From NCBI RefSeq assembly GCF_000384335.2, contig NZ_KQ031382.1:3173545-3237544 (forward strand): a stretch of 64,000 nucleotides of DNA, given 5' to 3'. A program made the translations under genes and the position numbers. The notes below the pieces were generated by a model. The model was not told where the DNA came from and made no database searches. It saw only the letters and a program-made list of their open reading frames with translations. Numbering within the stretch: position 1 is the stretch's first letter; each line of letters opens with the position of its first letter. Shown here piece by piece: positions 26,685 through 37,735 of this stretch. The DNA is from Hyphomicrobium sp. 99 (GTDB taxonomy: Bacteria > Pseudomonadota > Alphaproteobacteria > Rhizobiales > Hyphomicrobiaceae).

Positions 26685-27788
26685 TCAATCGAGGCCCTTC
26701 TCCGTCCCAGCCGAGCACGCGCGCCAAACCTCGATCGCCTGCTTCGTTTCCGCAACGTCGTGAACGCGCAAGATCTGCACGCCCGCAGCAACGCCCGCGA
26801 TCGCACAGGCGAGCGACCCCGGCACACGGTCCTTCGCGGCGTCCACATTGCAGAGCTGCCCGATCATCTTCTTCCGGCTGACGCCGAGAAGCAGCGGAAC
26901 GCCAAGACCGTGATAGAGCGACAGCCCAGCCATCACGGCAACGTTGTGATGAAGATGCTTGCCGAAGCCGATGCCCGGATCAGCGACGATCTTCGACTTC
27001 GGAATTCCGGCAGCGACGCACGCCTGGATGCGCCCTTCCAGATAATCGAACACATCGAGCACGACGTCGTCGTACTTCGGATTGTCGTTCATCGTCTTCG
27101 GATCGCCCTGCGCATGCATGATGACGATCGGCAGCCCGGTCTCGGCCGCAACTTCCAGCGCTTCGGGGTCATAAGTGAACGCCGAGACGTCGTTCAGAAT
27201 GTCGGCACCCGCCGCAGCCGCGCGCCGCATCACTTCGGACTTGCGCGTATCGACCGAAATCACCGCATCGGTCTTGGCGCGCAAACCCTCGACCACGGGA
27301 ATGACGCGGCGCAGTTCCTCATCGACCGCGACCGTATCGGATTGCGGCCGCGTGCTTTCACCGCCGATATCGAGAATGTCGGCGCCCTCTTCCACGAGTC
27401 TCAAGCCCTGCGCGATCGCGGCCTCAGTGGTCGCGAACTGCCCGCCGTCCGAGAAACTGTCGGGCGTGACGTTGATGATGCCCATGATGCGAGGACGATC
27501 GAGCGATAACCCGGCAAGGCGCGCGCGCGGCTCTGAGAGCTCCTGAAGAATATCGGCGGCAGACAGCGCCTCGCGGCCCCAGTCGCCGCTGAACGCGTCG
27601 CCCAAAACGACCGTCCGCCGTTTCGTTGCTGGCGACGCCCGCGTCAAAACATCGAGCGCCGCAAACGAAAGCCGGCTGCCTGCAAGCGGCAACCCCTTCC
27701 ATTCTGGAACCTCGGCCTCATCGACCGCCCGGCGTACACTTCGATCCCAGAAGATCGCACTAGGTTGCAGATAGACTGATCGTTTCAT
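26685..27788 (-). CDS. folP: Dihydropteroate synthase with N-terminal extension
   Basis: A folate-pathway enzyme joining 6-hydroxymethyl-dihydropterin pyrophosphate and p-aminobenzoate. The TIM-barrel core spans about residues 98-365 with IMGIINVTPDSFSDGG, DIGGESTRPQ, SVDTRKSEV, NDVSAF, IMHAQGDPKTM, DPGIGFGKH and GVSRKKMIG. About 95 residues precede the core, more than in E. coli FolP (282 aa), a form seen in Rhizobiales. The ATG at 27788 is preferred; an upstream in-frame ATG at 27809 abuts the ftsH terminator. Downstream it converges on the APC permease. Confidence 0.93.
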   Translation of the reverse strand: MKRSVYLQPSAIFWDRSVRRAVDEAEVPEWKGLPLAGSRLSFAALDVLTRASPATKRRTVVLGDAFSGDWGREALSAADILQELSEPRARLAGLSLDRPRIMGIINVTPDSFSDGGQFATTEAAIAQGLRLVEEGADILDIGGESTRPQSDTVAVDEELRRVIPVVEGLRAKTDAVISVDTRKSEVMRRAAAAGADILNDVSAFTYDPEALEVAAETGLPIVIMHAQGDPKTMNDNPKYDDVVLDVFDYLEGRIQACVAAGIPKSKIVADPGIGFGKHLHHNVAVMAGLSLYHGLGVPLLLGVSRKKMIGQLCNVDAAKDRVPGSLACAIAGVAAGVQILRVHDVAETKQAIEVWRACSAGTEKGLD

Positions 27789-27810
27789 CTCGATTGGATT
27801 CCAACTCACG

Positions 27811-27840
27811 AAAAAGCGGCCGCGATGTTATCGCGGCCGC
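27811..27840 (-). terminator. Terminator between ftsH and folP
   Basis: A perfect 10-bp stem, GCGGCCGCGA with TCGCGGCCGC, closes a 5-nt loop and is followed on the minus strand by TTTTT. It is 33 bp past the ftsH stop and only about 23-50 bp before the folP start, so folP either needs readthrough or a promoter inside the hairpin region. Confidence 0.88.
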
Positions 27841-27872
27841 CAGAAAAAACTGAGGACCTTTGTGTCCGGCGA

Positions 27873-29825
<1,953 letters not shown>

Positions 29826-29977
29826 TTTTTTCCTTGATGGCGCCATCGGCACCAAAATGGCGCGTGCTCGGTGGCACTGCTGCCCCCCGAGAGAGACCTT
29901 AACATAGGTGGCGGCCCATCTCCGCACAAGTTCGGGCGTTTACCTAGGTTTCCCGCCACCACCATACGCCGAAATCC

Positions 29978-31333
29978 TTAAGATGTAACAGATGCCAAAG
30001 GCGTCAATTCGAACCCGGCCGGATCGAGCGGCTCGGCCTCCGGAAGCGCAAAAGGCGCCAGAGAGGGTGCTGCAACGAGTTGATCCCCGGTCCAGAACGA
30101 GGGAAGCGCGGCAGCGGCCCGCGCCGGCGGGCGCGATTCGGCACGAAGCCGAGGCAGGATCGCGCCGTATGCCGCAGAACCCAACGGTTTGACAGTGATC
30201 GTCCTCCCGCCGTTGAGCTGTGACCCGAGGCCGCTGTTTTCCGCAGACCAGCATAGCGCAAAGCGGTTGTCCCAAATTCTGACGGCACGAGGCGGAAGTT
30301 CGACCTCCGAGTGATCGAGCCGGCCGGCTTCCCGCCAGATTCGAATGAAGCGCGGCCCAGCTGAGACCATCGCCCCACCGAGGGTCGCGGCGCACTTTTC
30401 TTCCCCGCGGAGCCGAGCTGCCAGCGCTTCGATTTCAGAAAGTTGAGGCTCGGGACTGTCTCCGCCAAAACGGGCGATGAGACGTGCCATCACCTTCTGC
30501 CGCAGAAAGGCCGGACCGTCATCGAAGGCCCGCCGATCGAACGTCGCGAAAACCTCGTTGCCGAACGAAAGGTTGAGCGACGCGATGAAGTGCCGCTCCG
30601 CGTATGCGAGGGCCTCGCGGGCATCGCTCAGACGTCGCGCCGATGTCGCCAATGCCTGCGGTGACAAACCCGCTTCGCCGAGACCGGACAGTGCCGACCG
30701 CACACGCGCCCGCTCGTAGCGATCGTCCGTATTCGATGGATCTTCGACATAGACGACGTCGCGCTGAGCGACGGCGGCAACGAGGCGGGCTTTCTCAAAG
30801 CCGAGCAGCGGCCGCGCCAGAGTGATGCGCGATCGCTCGGTGATGGGCCGTTCGATGCGCATACCGGAAAGGCCATCGATGCCGGCACCGCGCGCAAGCC
30901 GCATGACGAACGTTTCCGCCTGATCATCGAGATGATGAGCGGTCGCAATCGCGACGTTGCCATCGCCAATGCCGCGCGCGTGCTCTGCCAAAAGTCGGTA
31001 GCGTGCCTCACGCGCCGCTGCCGCGACACCCGTTCGCGGCTTCGCGCCTTCCCACGTCAAAATCGCATGAGGCAAATCTAACTGTCGTGCAGCTTGCCCG
31101 ACGAGTTCGGCTTCGAAACGCGATTCCGGGCGAAGTCCATGATCGACCGTGGCAACGGAGAGCGACGGCCCTGCAAACTTCGCACGCGCCCGCCATTCCG
31201 CCGCGAGAAGCATGAGCGCCATGCTGTCAGGCCCGCCGGACACCGCGAGAACCACGTGACTGAGCCGTGCGAGCCGATCGAAGGCGGCGTCCGCTTCGGC
31301 TTCAGAAATCGGTAATGGCAGTACGCGACTCAC
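29978..31333 (-). CDS. tilS: tRNA(Ile)-lysidine synthase
   Basis: A 451-residue enzyme that attaches lysine to C34 of the CAU-anticodon tRNA-Ile, changing its decoding from AUG to AUA. The PP-loop ATP site is AVSGGPDSMALML (about residues 33-45); ATAHHLDDQAETFVMRLARGAGIDGLSGM is the second conserved region (about 136-164), and RPLLGF follows. The C-terminal third is variable, as usual. It sits between cpoB and ftsH in the tol-pal to ftsH block. Confidence 0.95.
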   Translation of the reverse strand: MSRVLPLPISEAEADAAFDRLARLSHVVLAVSGGPDSMALMLLAAEWRARAKFAGPSLSVATVDHGLRPESRFEAELVGQAARQLDLPHAILTWEGAKPRTGVAAAAREARYRLLAEHARGIGDGNVAIATAHHLDDQAETFVMRLARGAGIDGLSGMRIERPITERSRITLARPLLGFEKARLVAAVAQRDVVYVEDPSNTDDRYERARVRSALSGLGEAGLSPQALATSARRLSDAREALAYAERHFIASLNLSFGNEVFATFDRRAFDDGPAFLRQKVMARLIARFGGDSPEPQLSEIEALAARLRGEEKCAATLGGAMVSAGPRFIRIWREAGRLDHSEVELPPRAVRIWDNRFALCWSAENSGLGSQLNGGRTITVKPLGSAAYGAILPRLRAESRPPARAAAALPSFWTGDQLVAAPSLAPFALPEAEPLDPAGFELTPLASVTS

Positions 31334-31372
31334 GGTTTTCAGTTCAGCGGAGAACTTGAGCCCGCCGCTCCT

Positions 31373-32377
31373 TTATTGGCAGCCGATCCGCTGCCGTTCA
31401 CTCTGTGCGCGAGCCTTCACGTTTGGCGCGGCCGTCGGAAATTTCGACGCCAACTCCGAGAAGGACGAGCAAGCCGCTTCTTTCTGCCCGAGCCGATCAA
31501 GCGACATCGCGAGCTTCAAAAGGCTGTCAGGCGCTTTGCCGCTTTGGGCATAGGTCGAGTAGCCCTTCAAGAAAGAACTCGCCGCCGCCTTGTATTGACC
31601 GCGAACGAAATAGGTTTCGCCCAACCAATATTGCGCGTTTCCCGAGAGCGAGTCGTTGGGAAACTTCTTCAGGAAATCGTTGAAGGCCGTTTCCGCCGAA
31701 CCGTAATCGCGTTGAAGCAGATAGCCATATGCCGTTTCATATAGCTGCTTCGGGTCTCCGACCGGCTCGCTTGCTGTAGGCAATGCCGCCGTTGCGACGG
31801 GCGCGGGCGATCCGGCGACGCTGCCGCCTCTGTCGGCCTCCGGCTGTCCGTTGGCGTCGAGCAGCCCGCCGATTGCATCAGGGCCCGGTGAAACGGTCGT
31901 CGAACCGAACCCGCCTGCTCCAGCATCCGCGTGATCGACGGCGCCCACATCGGTGCCGCCCTGAATTTCCGATCGCCGCGGAACGCCGCCCATGCTGCGA
32001 ACCTGATCCGAGAGCTGCTGCACTTGCAGCGAGAGCGCGCGAACCTGCGTCTCAAGCCCTTCGATTCGTGCAGGATCGGCGGAAACCGCCCCTCCTGACG
32101 AAGGGAATGGCGCGGCTGCCGAACCACCATTTTTGGCAAGCGATTCCAAAGTTCCGACGACGACCTGCATATCGACGAGTTGCTCCTCGAGCGCCTGAAC
32201 CCGCGCTTTGAGCCCCGCGTCACCCGAGGAAGCTGCCGCGGCCGCCGCAGCCGCGCCGGCCTTCGACGGTCGCGTGTCGCTTGACTGCGCCAAAGCCGGA
32301 ACGGCCGATAGGGCGAACGCCAGCGCTACGATCTGAAACCGCAAGCCACTCCGAAGTATCCCCGCTAGCTTGGCCAT
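31373..32377 (-). CDS. cpoB: Cell division coordinator CpoB (YbgF)
   Basis: A 334-residue periplasmic protein that in E. coli couples Tol-Pal energy to PBP1B during septal peptidoglycan synthesis. It has a signal peptide (residues 1-31, ALAQ), an N-terminal coiled coil (about 53-130, KARVQALEEQLVDMQ), a Gly/Ala/Pro-rich linker and C-terminal tetratricopeptide repeats (about 215-334) with YETAYGYLLQRDYGSAETAFNDFL and YWLGETYFVRGQY. The start at 32377 gives the signal peptide; the open frame continues 41 codons upstream. It follows the second OmpA-like gene of the tol-pal cluster. Confidence 0.92.
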   Translation of the reverse strand: MAKLAGILRSGLRFQIVALAFALSAVPALAQSSDTRPSKAGAAAAAAAASSGDAGLKARVQALEEQLVDMQVVVGTLESLAKNGGSAAAPFPSSGGAVSADPARIEGLETQVRALSLQVQQLSDQVRSMGGVPRRSEIQGGTDVGAVDHADAGAGGFGSTTVSPGPDAIGGLLDANGQPEADRGGSVAGSPAPVATAALPTASEPVGDPKQLYETAYGYLLQRDYGSAETAFNDFLKKFPNDSLSGNAQYWLGETYFVRGQYKAAASSFLKGYSTYAQSGKAPDSLLKLAMSLDRLGQKEAACSSFSELASKFPTAAPNVKARAQSERQRIGCQ

Positions 32378-32521
32378 TCCCGGCTCTACCCCTGATGTTC
32401 GTTCGATTGTTTTGCCGCTGAAGCGGCCGTCGATTGCTACTGGAAGAAGAAACTGTAGCCCAGCATCGCGTGCGCCTCCACCTACGCCGCGTCGCAGCAC
32501 CCATCAACCCTGCGAGAGGAA

Positions 32522-33313
32522 TTATTGCGAAACCGCCTCGGCCGGATCCGCAGGGGCGCTGCTCGTGGAGCCGATCGACGCTTTCGCAGGCAAACTCGAA
32601 ATCGTCGGCCGCGACTGCCAGCTTCCGTCAAAACGCCAATCCTTTATGTACACTTCGGCATTCCGGTTCTGAGCCTGGCACAATGGCCCATCACACACCG
32701 CCAGCCGGTCCGCATCCCCGGCAGCCTTGACCTCGACTCGCGTTTCCGAAATTCCCGCCGCGACCAGTCGGTCACGGACGGCCTGCGCGCGCTGCAGGGA
32801 AAGCGCCCCCGATGCGGTTCGGCCACCGTCATCGTCAGCACGACCGATGACCACAACCGTGAGATCGGGCCGGGCATTAAGCCAACGCGCTTGGCTCTCG
32901 ATGATGCTTCGCGCACGCCCGCCGAGGATCGCGCTGTTCTCAGCAAAGAAGACACGGTCTCCGACGTCGATCAGAAAAGCGCGCCGATATTCGGCAGTGC
33001 GCTCGGCAAGTCCGGCTTTGATCTGGGCACGCTCGTCTGGAATGCTCTCGCCGCGGTCAAGCGCCGCCAGCGCCCGCTTCGCTCTGGCGGCCTCGATCGA
33101 TCCGGGAAAATCGCTCATAACCCGGGCGAGCAATCGACGGCCCGACTCATCGGCGTGATCTGAAAGCGCGTCCAGCCCGTCTTCGAGCAACTCGCCGGCA
33201 GTTTCGCCAGCTATCTGATCCTGGGCGAACACACGCGGCGCCAAAGCCGCCATGAGGGCAAGCAGCCCGCAGATAACGCCAACCGCAACATTGGAAGACC
33301 GCAATTTCAACAT
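32522..33313 (-). CDS. Non-lipidated Pal-like OmpA-domain protein
   Basis: A 263-residue periplasmic protein with a signal peptide (residues 1-30, VFAQ) but no lipobox. The first part (about 35-110) is helical. Residues about 115-225 form an OmpA-like domain clearly related to the neighbouring Pal: VGDRVFFAENSA versus VGDLVYFSTDSV, and GRADDDGGR...LSLQRAQAV versus GHADERGTR...LGARRATTV. The Asp and second Arg of the diaminopimelate-binding site are present, but the Asn and the G-x-RR pattern are altered. It probably arose by pal duplication; peptidoglycan binding is uncertain. It lies between pal and cpoB. Confidence 0.8.
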   Translation of the reverse strand: MLKLRSSNVAVGVICGLLALMAALAPRVFAQDQIAGETAGELLEDGLDALSDHADESGRRLLARVMSDFPGSIEAARAKRALAALDRGESIPDERAQIKAGLAERTAEYRRAFLIDVGDRVFFAENSAILGGRARSIIESQARWLNARPDLTVVVIGRADDDGGRTASGALSLQRAQAVRDRLVAAGISETRVEVKAAGDADRLAVCDGPLCQAQNRNAEVYIKDWRFDGSWQSRPTISSLPAKASIGSTSSAPADPAEAVSQ

Positions 33314-33475
33314 CGACCCGGCGCCGCAACCTGGAAAGTCCAGGCGCCGTTATGCGATTCCAATTAGGCCAAACTTTGCTGAATCTGCGGTGCGCAAAAG
33401 CTCTGTGGGAGTGTGGCTCTTATGAGCCAATGAGCCAAAGCGCGATGCCGCAAAGCGGCACCGCATGAGCGGCTG

Positions 33476-33988
33476 TTAACGCTGGCTAACCTGGCCGCCG
33501 CTGTTGAGCACCGTCTGCGCGCGGCGATTCTGCGACCAGCAGGAAATGTCGTTGCACACCGCAACCGGACGCTCCTTGCCGTACGAGATCGTGCGGATGC
33601 GCGCGCCGTTTATGCCATGCTGCGAAAGGAAGTTGCGCACGGTCGTCGCGCGGCGAGCGCCAAGCGCGATGTTGTATTCACGCGTGCCGCGTTCGTCGGC
33701 ATGGCCTTCGATGGTGATGGTGTAATTCGGATACTGCTGCAGCCACTGCGACTGCTTCGTCAGCGTCTGCGCGGCTTCGGGCGTGAGATCGACGGAGTCG
33801 GTCGAGAAGTACACGAGATCGCCGACGTTCTGAGTGAAGTCGCGCTGCGAACCCGGCGTCGCATTTCCGTATTTGCTGCTCAGCGCGTCAGGCTGCATGT
33901 CCTTGTTGGCGCACGCACCGAGAGTCGCGGCCAGAATCGAAACGGCGGCGAGGCGCAGACCCAAGCTCCGCGCAAACGTGGCCATCAT
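33476..33988 (-). CDS. pal: Peptidoglycan-associated lipoprotein Pal
   Basis: A 170-residue outer-membrane lipoprotein that binds peptidoglycan and TolB. The signal peptide ends in the lipobox TLGAC (Cys about 26). The OmpA-like domain (about 55-160) has VYFSTDSVDLTPEA, EGHADERGTREYNIALGARRA with the conserved Asp, Asn and Arg residues for diaminopimelate, and ISYGKERPVAVCN. Two cysteines near the C terminus (CNDISC) probably form a disulfide. Start ambiguous between adjacent ATGs at 33988 and 33985. It is about 950 bp from tolB, unusually far. Confidence 0.95.
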   Translation of the reverse strand: MMATFARSLGLRLAAVSILAATLGACANKDMQPDALSSKYGNATPGSQRDFTQNVGDLVYFSTDSVDLTPEAAQTLTKQSQWLQQYPNYTITIEGHADERGTREYNIALGARRATTVRNFLSQHGINGARIRTISYGKERPVAVCNDISCWSQNRRAQTVLNSGGQVSQR

Positions 33989-34353
33989 TTCGCAAATCCC
34001 CTTCGTATCGATCTCATCTCTCGCGTGAGTTGCACACGCTTCGTCCGTGAGAGAGATAGCTGTTTCATCTCCGCATAGAGAATCGTTCAGCCGAAAATGT
34101 GGCCGAGTCCGCTGATGACCCACCAAGTCTCTCTCGAAGAGAGCTTGGAATACCTGGATCCCCCGCGATCCGTTCTCATGCAAACTTGTAGCATCGAGAT
34201 ACGAGGTGCGCGTGCGACTAATTTGGTTTTGAGCACTTTTCTCGATCTTTTCCAGCGCCAAACGTGCGCGGAAGAATCGATCATTTCGAGCCGCCACGGG
34301 AGGCCGAAGCGCGAGCCACGCGAGCCGGAAAAACATCCCGACAATGGCACCCT
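33989..34353. other. Intergenic region upstream of pal
   Basis: About 365 bp without a credible gene, bounded on the right by a terminator. It should contain the promoter of the pal - OmpA-like - cpoB transcript. Confidence 0.4.
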
Positions 34354-34408
34354 AAAAAAGCTCAAGACCGAGATGGTGGCGAGCAAATCGCCAACAACTC
34401 GGTCTTGA
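34354..34408 (-). terminator. Compound terminator inside the tol-pal cluster
   Basis: An outer 11-bp stem, TCAAGACCGAG (34362-34372) with CTCGGTCTTGA (34398-34408), contains an inner TGGCGA/TCGCCA hairpin and is followed on the minus strand by TTTTTT (34359-34354). It ends transcription coming from the small lipoprotein gene and separates tolB from pal. Confidence 0.85.
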
Positions 34409-34449
34409 AGAATAGGATGAAAAACGCAGTGCTAAGTATGCAGGTAACG

Positions 34450-34521
34450 CTAAAAGCGCGACCTGCTTCCGAGCGACGGACCCACCAACATTGAGTCAGC
34501 GAGAACGAATGCGCTTTTCAC
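34450..34521 (-). CDS. Possible 23-residue peptide
   Basis: A GTG-started frame, MKSAFVLADSMLVGPSLG-SRSRF, with an excellent AAAGGAG eight bases upstream. It lies between the 46-residue lipoprotein gene and the compound terminator. The sequence resembles a signal peptide interrupted by Asp, so it may be a degraded small lipoprotein gene or a regulatory peptide. The ribosome-binding site is the only real support. Confidence 0.35.
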   Translation of the reverse strand: MKSAFVLADSMLVGPSLGSRSRF

Positions 34522-34553
34522 AGGTAGTCTCCTTTGAGGCAGACTACTCGCGA

Positions 34554-34694
34554 TTAGCGAGCAACCTGGTCGCTAGCGGTCGGGCCGCCGAGCTTCAAAG
34601 GCGTATGTTCAGCTTCGCGACGGCAAGCGCCGAGAGCAACTGCCGCGACTACTGCTGACAAAAGGATCAGCCCCTTCACACCCTGCATGGTCAT
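34554..34694 (-). CDS. 46-residue small lipoprotein
   Basis: A minus-strand frame encoding a 46-residue lipoprotein: hydrophobic signal (GLILLSAVVAAVAL), lipobox LGAC with Cys24, then a short polar tail CRREAEHTPLKLGGP. CAGGAG precedes the ATG at 34694; a second in-frame ATG is at 34688. It sits downstream of tolB and upstream of a terminator. Function unknown; it superficially recalls the short LptM and entericidin-type lipoproteins but lacks their diagnostic residues. Confidence 0.7.
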   Translation of the reverse strand: MTMQGVKGLILLSAVVAAVALGACRREAEHTPLKLGGPTASDQVAR

Positions 34695-34853
34695 ATCTCC
34701 TGATACGATTCCGGCAAAAGCCGTACTCTGGGGTACCGGGAGGGCGCGTTCCGATCAAGAACAGAGGGCTCAATTCTCAAGTTTTCCAAGGCAATAGGTG
34801 CGAAAATGCAACGGGACTTAGTGGGCAAAAGTCAACACTCTTAGGACTACGGT

Positions 34854-34887
34854 TAAGATGAGCAAGCCATTGATATTGCTCACCTTA
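34854..34887. other. Imperfect 11-bp inverted repeat after tolB
   Basis: TAAG-a-TGAGCAA pairs with TTGCTCA-c-CTTA around a 10-nt loop, about 60 bp past the tolB stop. No T tract follows on the minus strand. It may mark the end of the tolQRAB transcript. Confidence 0.45.
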
Positions 34888-34944
34888 GTTCGTCTAAACA
34901 GAGACGTCGTTAATAATTGGACGGCGCCGTTCGTAAACGGGGTG

Positions 34945-36282
34945 TTAATTCAGAAGCGGTGACCAAGCGGGGTCCGAAGCGAAGGCTGGAGTGTCGACCT
35001 TTCGCTCGTTGTAGCCCGTGATATCGACCGAGAAGATTCGAGGTCCGCCATTGCCCCCCTGCGACTCGCGGAAGAACATCAGCACCCGGCCGTTGGGGGC
35101 CCAGGTCGGCCCCTCGTTGTGGAACCCTTCCGTTAAGGTGCGCTCCCCCGAGCCGTCGGGCTTCATGACCCCGATGATAAACTCACCGCCAGTCTGCTTG
35201 GTAAACGCGATGTAGTCCCCGCGAGGCGACCAGACGGGGGTCGAGTAGCTGCCGTCCCCCATCGAGATCGGACGTTGATTCGAGCCGTCTGAATTCATGA
35301 CCCAGAGCTGCTGCCGTCCGGACCGGTCGCTTTCGAACACGACCTGCCCGCCATCCGGCGAGTAGCTTGGACTGGTATCGATGCCATTCGACTGGGTGAG
35401 TCGCCGCGGCTGGCGCGACCTGAGATCCATCTCGTAGATATCGGAACCGCCGTCGGGACGACCGAGACTCATGATGACCCGCTGTCCGTCAGGCGAGAAT
35501 CGCGGCGCGAAGGTCATATTCGGGAAATCGCCGACAAGCTCTCGCCGACCGGTCTCAAGGTTCATGATGAAAACCTTCGGCTCGCCGGACGTATAGGACA
35601 TGTACGTGATTTCCTGGTTCGTCGGAGAGAACCGGGGCGTCAACACGAGTTCCTGGCCTTGCGTCAGCAGACGGACGTTCGCGCCATCCTGATCCATGAT
35701 CGCGAGGCGCTTGATGCGCTTCTCTTTCGGACCCGTCTCGTCGACGTAGACGATACGCGTATCGAAATAGCCCTTTTCGCCCGTCAGCCTTTCATAAACG
35801 CTGTCGGCAATCAGATGGCCGATACGCCGCCAATTCCGCGCGGCAGTCGAAAAACGCTGCCCCGCGAGCTGCTTGCCCCCGGCGACATCCCAAACGCGAA
35901 ATTCGGCGCCGACCTTTCCATCGCCCGCATTGACGACACGCCCGACGACCAACGCATCAGCTTGGATCGAGCGCCAATCACCAAATCGCGGCGCGGCGTT
36001 CACGTCCCGCACCTGCTCGAGAAACGATTGATGATCGAGAGGGCGAAAAAGTCCGGACCTTTCGAGATCGGCTTCGACGACAGCGGCGATATTGCTCGCG
36101 AGTTGCTGATCGTCCCCGAGGAAGCTCGGAATGGCGATCGGGATCGGCGCGATCGTGCCTTCCGTCTGCGTGCCTTTGAGCTGCGCCATCGCGCCCGGCG
36201 CGAAGCCAGGAACGAGCCAGACGCAAGCGGCGACGAGCGTCGCAACGGAAAACAGCCTTTTGAGGCGGACTTTCAAGGTCAT
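34945..36282 (-). CDS. tolB: Tol-Pal system beta-propeller protein TolB
   Basis: A 445-residue periplasmic protein linking TolA and Pal. The signal peptide is residues 1-34 (GAMAQ). The N-terminal alpha/beta domain (about 40-165) has [12 protein letters not shown] and [10 protein letters not shown]; a six-bladed propeller (about 185-440) carries TolB repeats such as [33 protein letters not shown] and [20 protein letters not shown]. The ATG at 36282 is chosen for the signal peptide; the upstream open frame is the tolA 3' region read in another phase. tolA precedes it by 88 bp. Confidence 0.96.
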   Translation of the reverse strand: MTLKVRLKRLFSVATLVAACVWLVPGFAPGAMAQLKGTQTEGTIAPIPIAIPSFLGDDQQLASNIAAVVEADLERSGLFRPLDHQSFLEQVRDVNAAPRFGDWRSIQADALVVGRVVNAGDGKVGAEFRVWDVAGGKQLAGQRFSTAARNWRRIGHLIADSVYERLTGEKGYFDTRIVYVDETGPKEKRIKRLAIMDQDGANVRLLTQGQELVLTPRFSPTNQEITYMSYTSGEPKVFIMNLETGRRELVGDFPNMTFAPRFSPDGQRVIMSLGRPDGGSDIYEMDLRSRQPRRLTQSNGIDTSPSYSPDGGQVVFESDRSGRQQLWVMNSDGSNQRPISMGDGSYSTPVWSPRGDYIAFTKQTGGEFIIGVMKPDGSGERTLTEGFHNEGPTWAPNGRVLMFFRESQGGNGGPRIFSVDITGYNERKVDTPAFASDPAWSPLLN

Positions 36283-36370
36283 GGATGGTCTCTCACTGCG
36301 TCTCTGCGGCGGTTCGGAAGTCACAAGGCGATGCTTCGCTTCGCGGTCGAATGAAGCAACTTTTGGGCGT

Positions 36371-37642
36371 TTACAACATTTCACGCGGATCGAAAGTCCA
36401 GTCGATGTACTTCCACCCGCCCTCGTACTTGTCCGGAGGCAGGCGGAACGGCGAACACATCCTGACAGCTCTGAGCGCGGCTTCGGCGTAAACCTGACCG
36501 GCAGTCGTCGACGGCGCGGAAGTGACGCGCGGCTCGCCAACGAGCGTGCCGTCAGCGTTGAGCTCCCAATGAAGCTCGACGACCGGAACCTCGCTACCAC
36601 CACCCGTACCCGGCGGCCGCCAGCAGCCATTGAGCTGCGACTTGAGCATCCCCTTCAGGAGATCCTGCTCGCGCGCCGAAAGGACAGTATCGGAACCGGT
36701 TTGCGTTCCGGCTTCCTTGCCGAAGTTCGTCGAGGACGAGCTTGAACCCGCTGCCTGCTGACCCTTCTTCCGCTTGTCCTTATCGAGAAGAGCCTTCGGC
36801 GTTGCGTCGTCCGGCGACTTCTCGAGAAGAGACGCGATCTTGCTCGGATCGAACTGCTTCTTCGCGGCTTCGGCTTTCTTCTTGGCCTCTTCCTGTTTCT
36901 TCTTCTTGAGTTCGGCGGCCTTCTTCTTTTTCGCTTCCTCTTCGGCCTTCTTTTTGGCCTCGTCTTCCGCCTTCTTTTTCGCGTCCGCCTCGGCCTTTTT
37001 CCGCGCTTCCTCGTCAGCCTTTTTCTTGGCCTCGTCCTCAGCCTTCTTCTTGGCTTCTTCCGCCTGACGTTCTTGCTCAAGCTTCTGTTCCAGAAGCTTT
37101 TTTTCGTCCGGCGTCGGGCCGGGCGCAGGCTCGGGCGGCGGCGGCGGCGGCTCGTCGATCTTCTTCGCTATTGGATCGGGCTCGGTCTTCGCCGGTGGAG
37201 GTGGCGGCGGCGGAGGCTCGGCAGCCTGAGGCGGCTCGGGCTCCGGCGGCGGCTCGGCCTTGGCAACCTGCTGCTCAGCGGGCGGCGGAGGTGGCGGCGG
37301 CGCGTTGGTCGGCTTCGGCGTATCGTTCTTGCTGTCGTCGGGCTTGGGCTTGTCGTTCGCCTTCGTCTCGAGGTTTTTCGAATCCTCAGCTCCCTGCTTC
37401 AGACGCAGGAACTCAGACGGCGTGATGATGTCCGCTGCGATCGCCGGCGTATCTGGCGATAGCGGCGGCGTTGTGTGCATGGAAAAAAGCGCCCACCCGA
37501 GGAGTGAAGCGTGCAAGAGGAGGGACAGAACGAGTCCGAAGGGCACGGTCAGCACCCACCTTCTCTGAAAGATGGCACGTATGAGCGCGCGCAATGGCGA
37601 ACCGCAGGGCGAACCACGATACGCGTCGTCGACAGCGAGCAA
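36371..37642 (-). CDS. tolA: TolA cell-envelope integrity protein
   Basis: Inner-membrane protein spanning the periplasm between TolQR and the outer membrane. There is one N-terminal helix (about 33-53, [22 protein letters not shown]), a Pro-rich region (about 100-170), a long Lys/Ala/Glu-rich helical domain (about 180-270) and a C-terminal domain (about 335-420) with [17 protein letters not shown] and [25 protein letters not shown]. The start is uncertain: the listed TTG at 37642 gives a 29-residue cytoplasmic lead; a later GTG-type start near the helix is possible. It lies 93 bp after tolR. Confidence 0.88.
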   Translation of the reverse strand: MLAVDDAYRGSPCGSPLRALIRAIFQRRWVLTVPFGLVLSLLLHASLLGWALFSMHTTPPLSPDTPAIAADIITPSEFLRLKQGAEDSKNLETKANDKPKPDDSKNDTPKPTNAPPPPPPPAEQQVAKAEPPPEPEPPQAAEPPPPPPPPAKTEPDPIAKKIDEPPPPPPEPAPGPTPDEKKLLEQKLEQERQAEEAKKKAEDEAKKKADEEARKKAEADAKKKAEDEAKKKAEEEAKKKKAAELKKKKQEEAKKKAEAAKKQFDPSKIASLLEKSPDDATPKALLDKDKRKKGQQAAGSSSSSTNFGKEAGTQTGSDTVLSAREQDLLKGMLKSQLNGCWRPPGTGGGSEVPVVELHWELNADGTLVGEPRVTSAPSTTAGQVYAEAALRAVRMCSPFRLPPDKYEGGWKYIDWTFDPREML

Positions 37643-37735
37643 TTCGAGCGACGCGTCGGCACAGCGCTTCGCGTGTTCCTTGGCCGACGCGCATCCTGGT
37701 TCGTCATACGTATCGTCCTTTAGGGATTACGGGCG

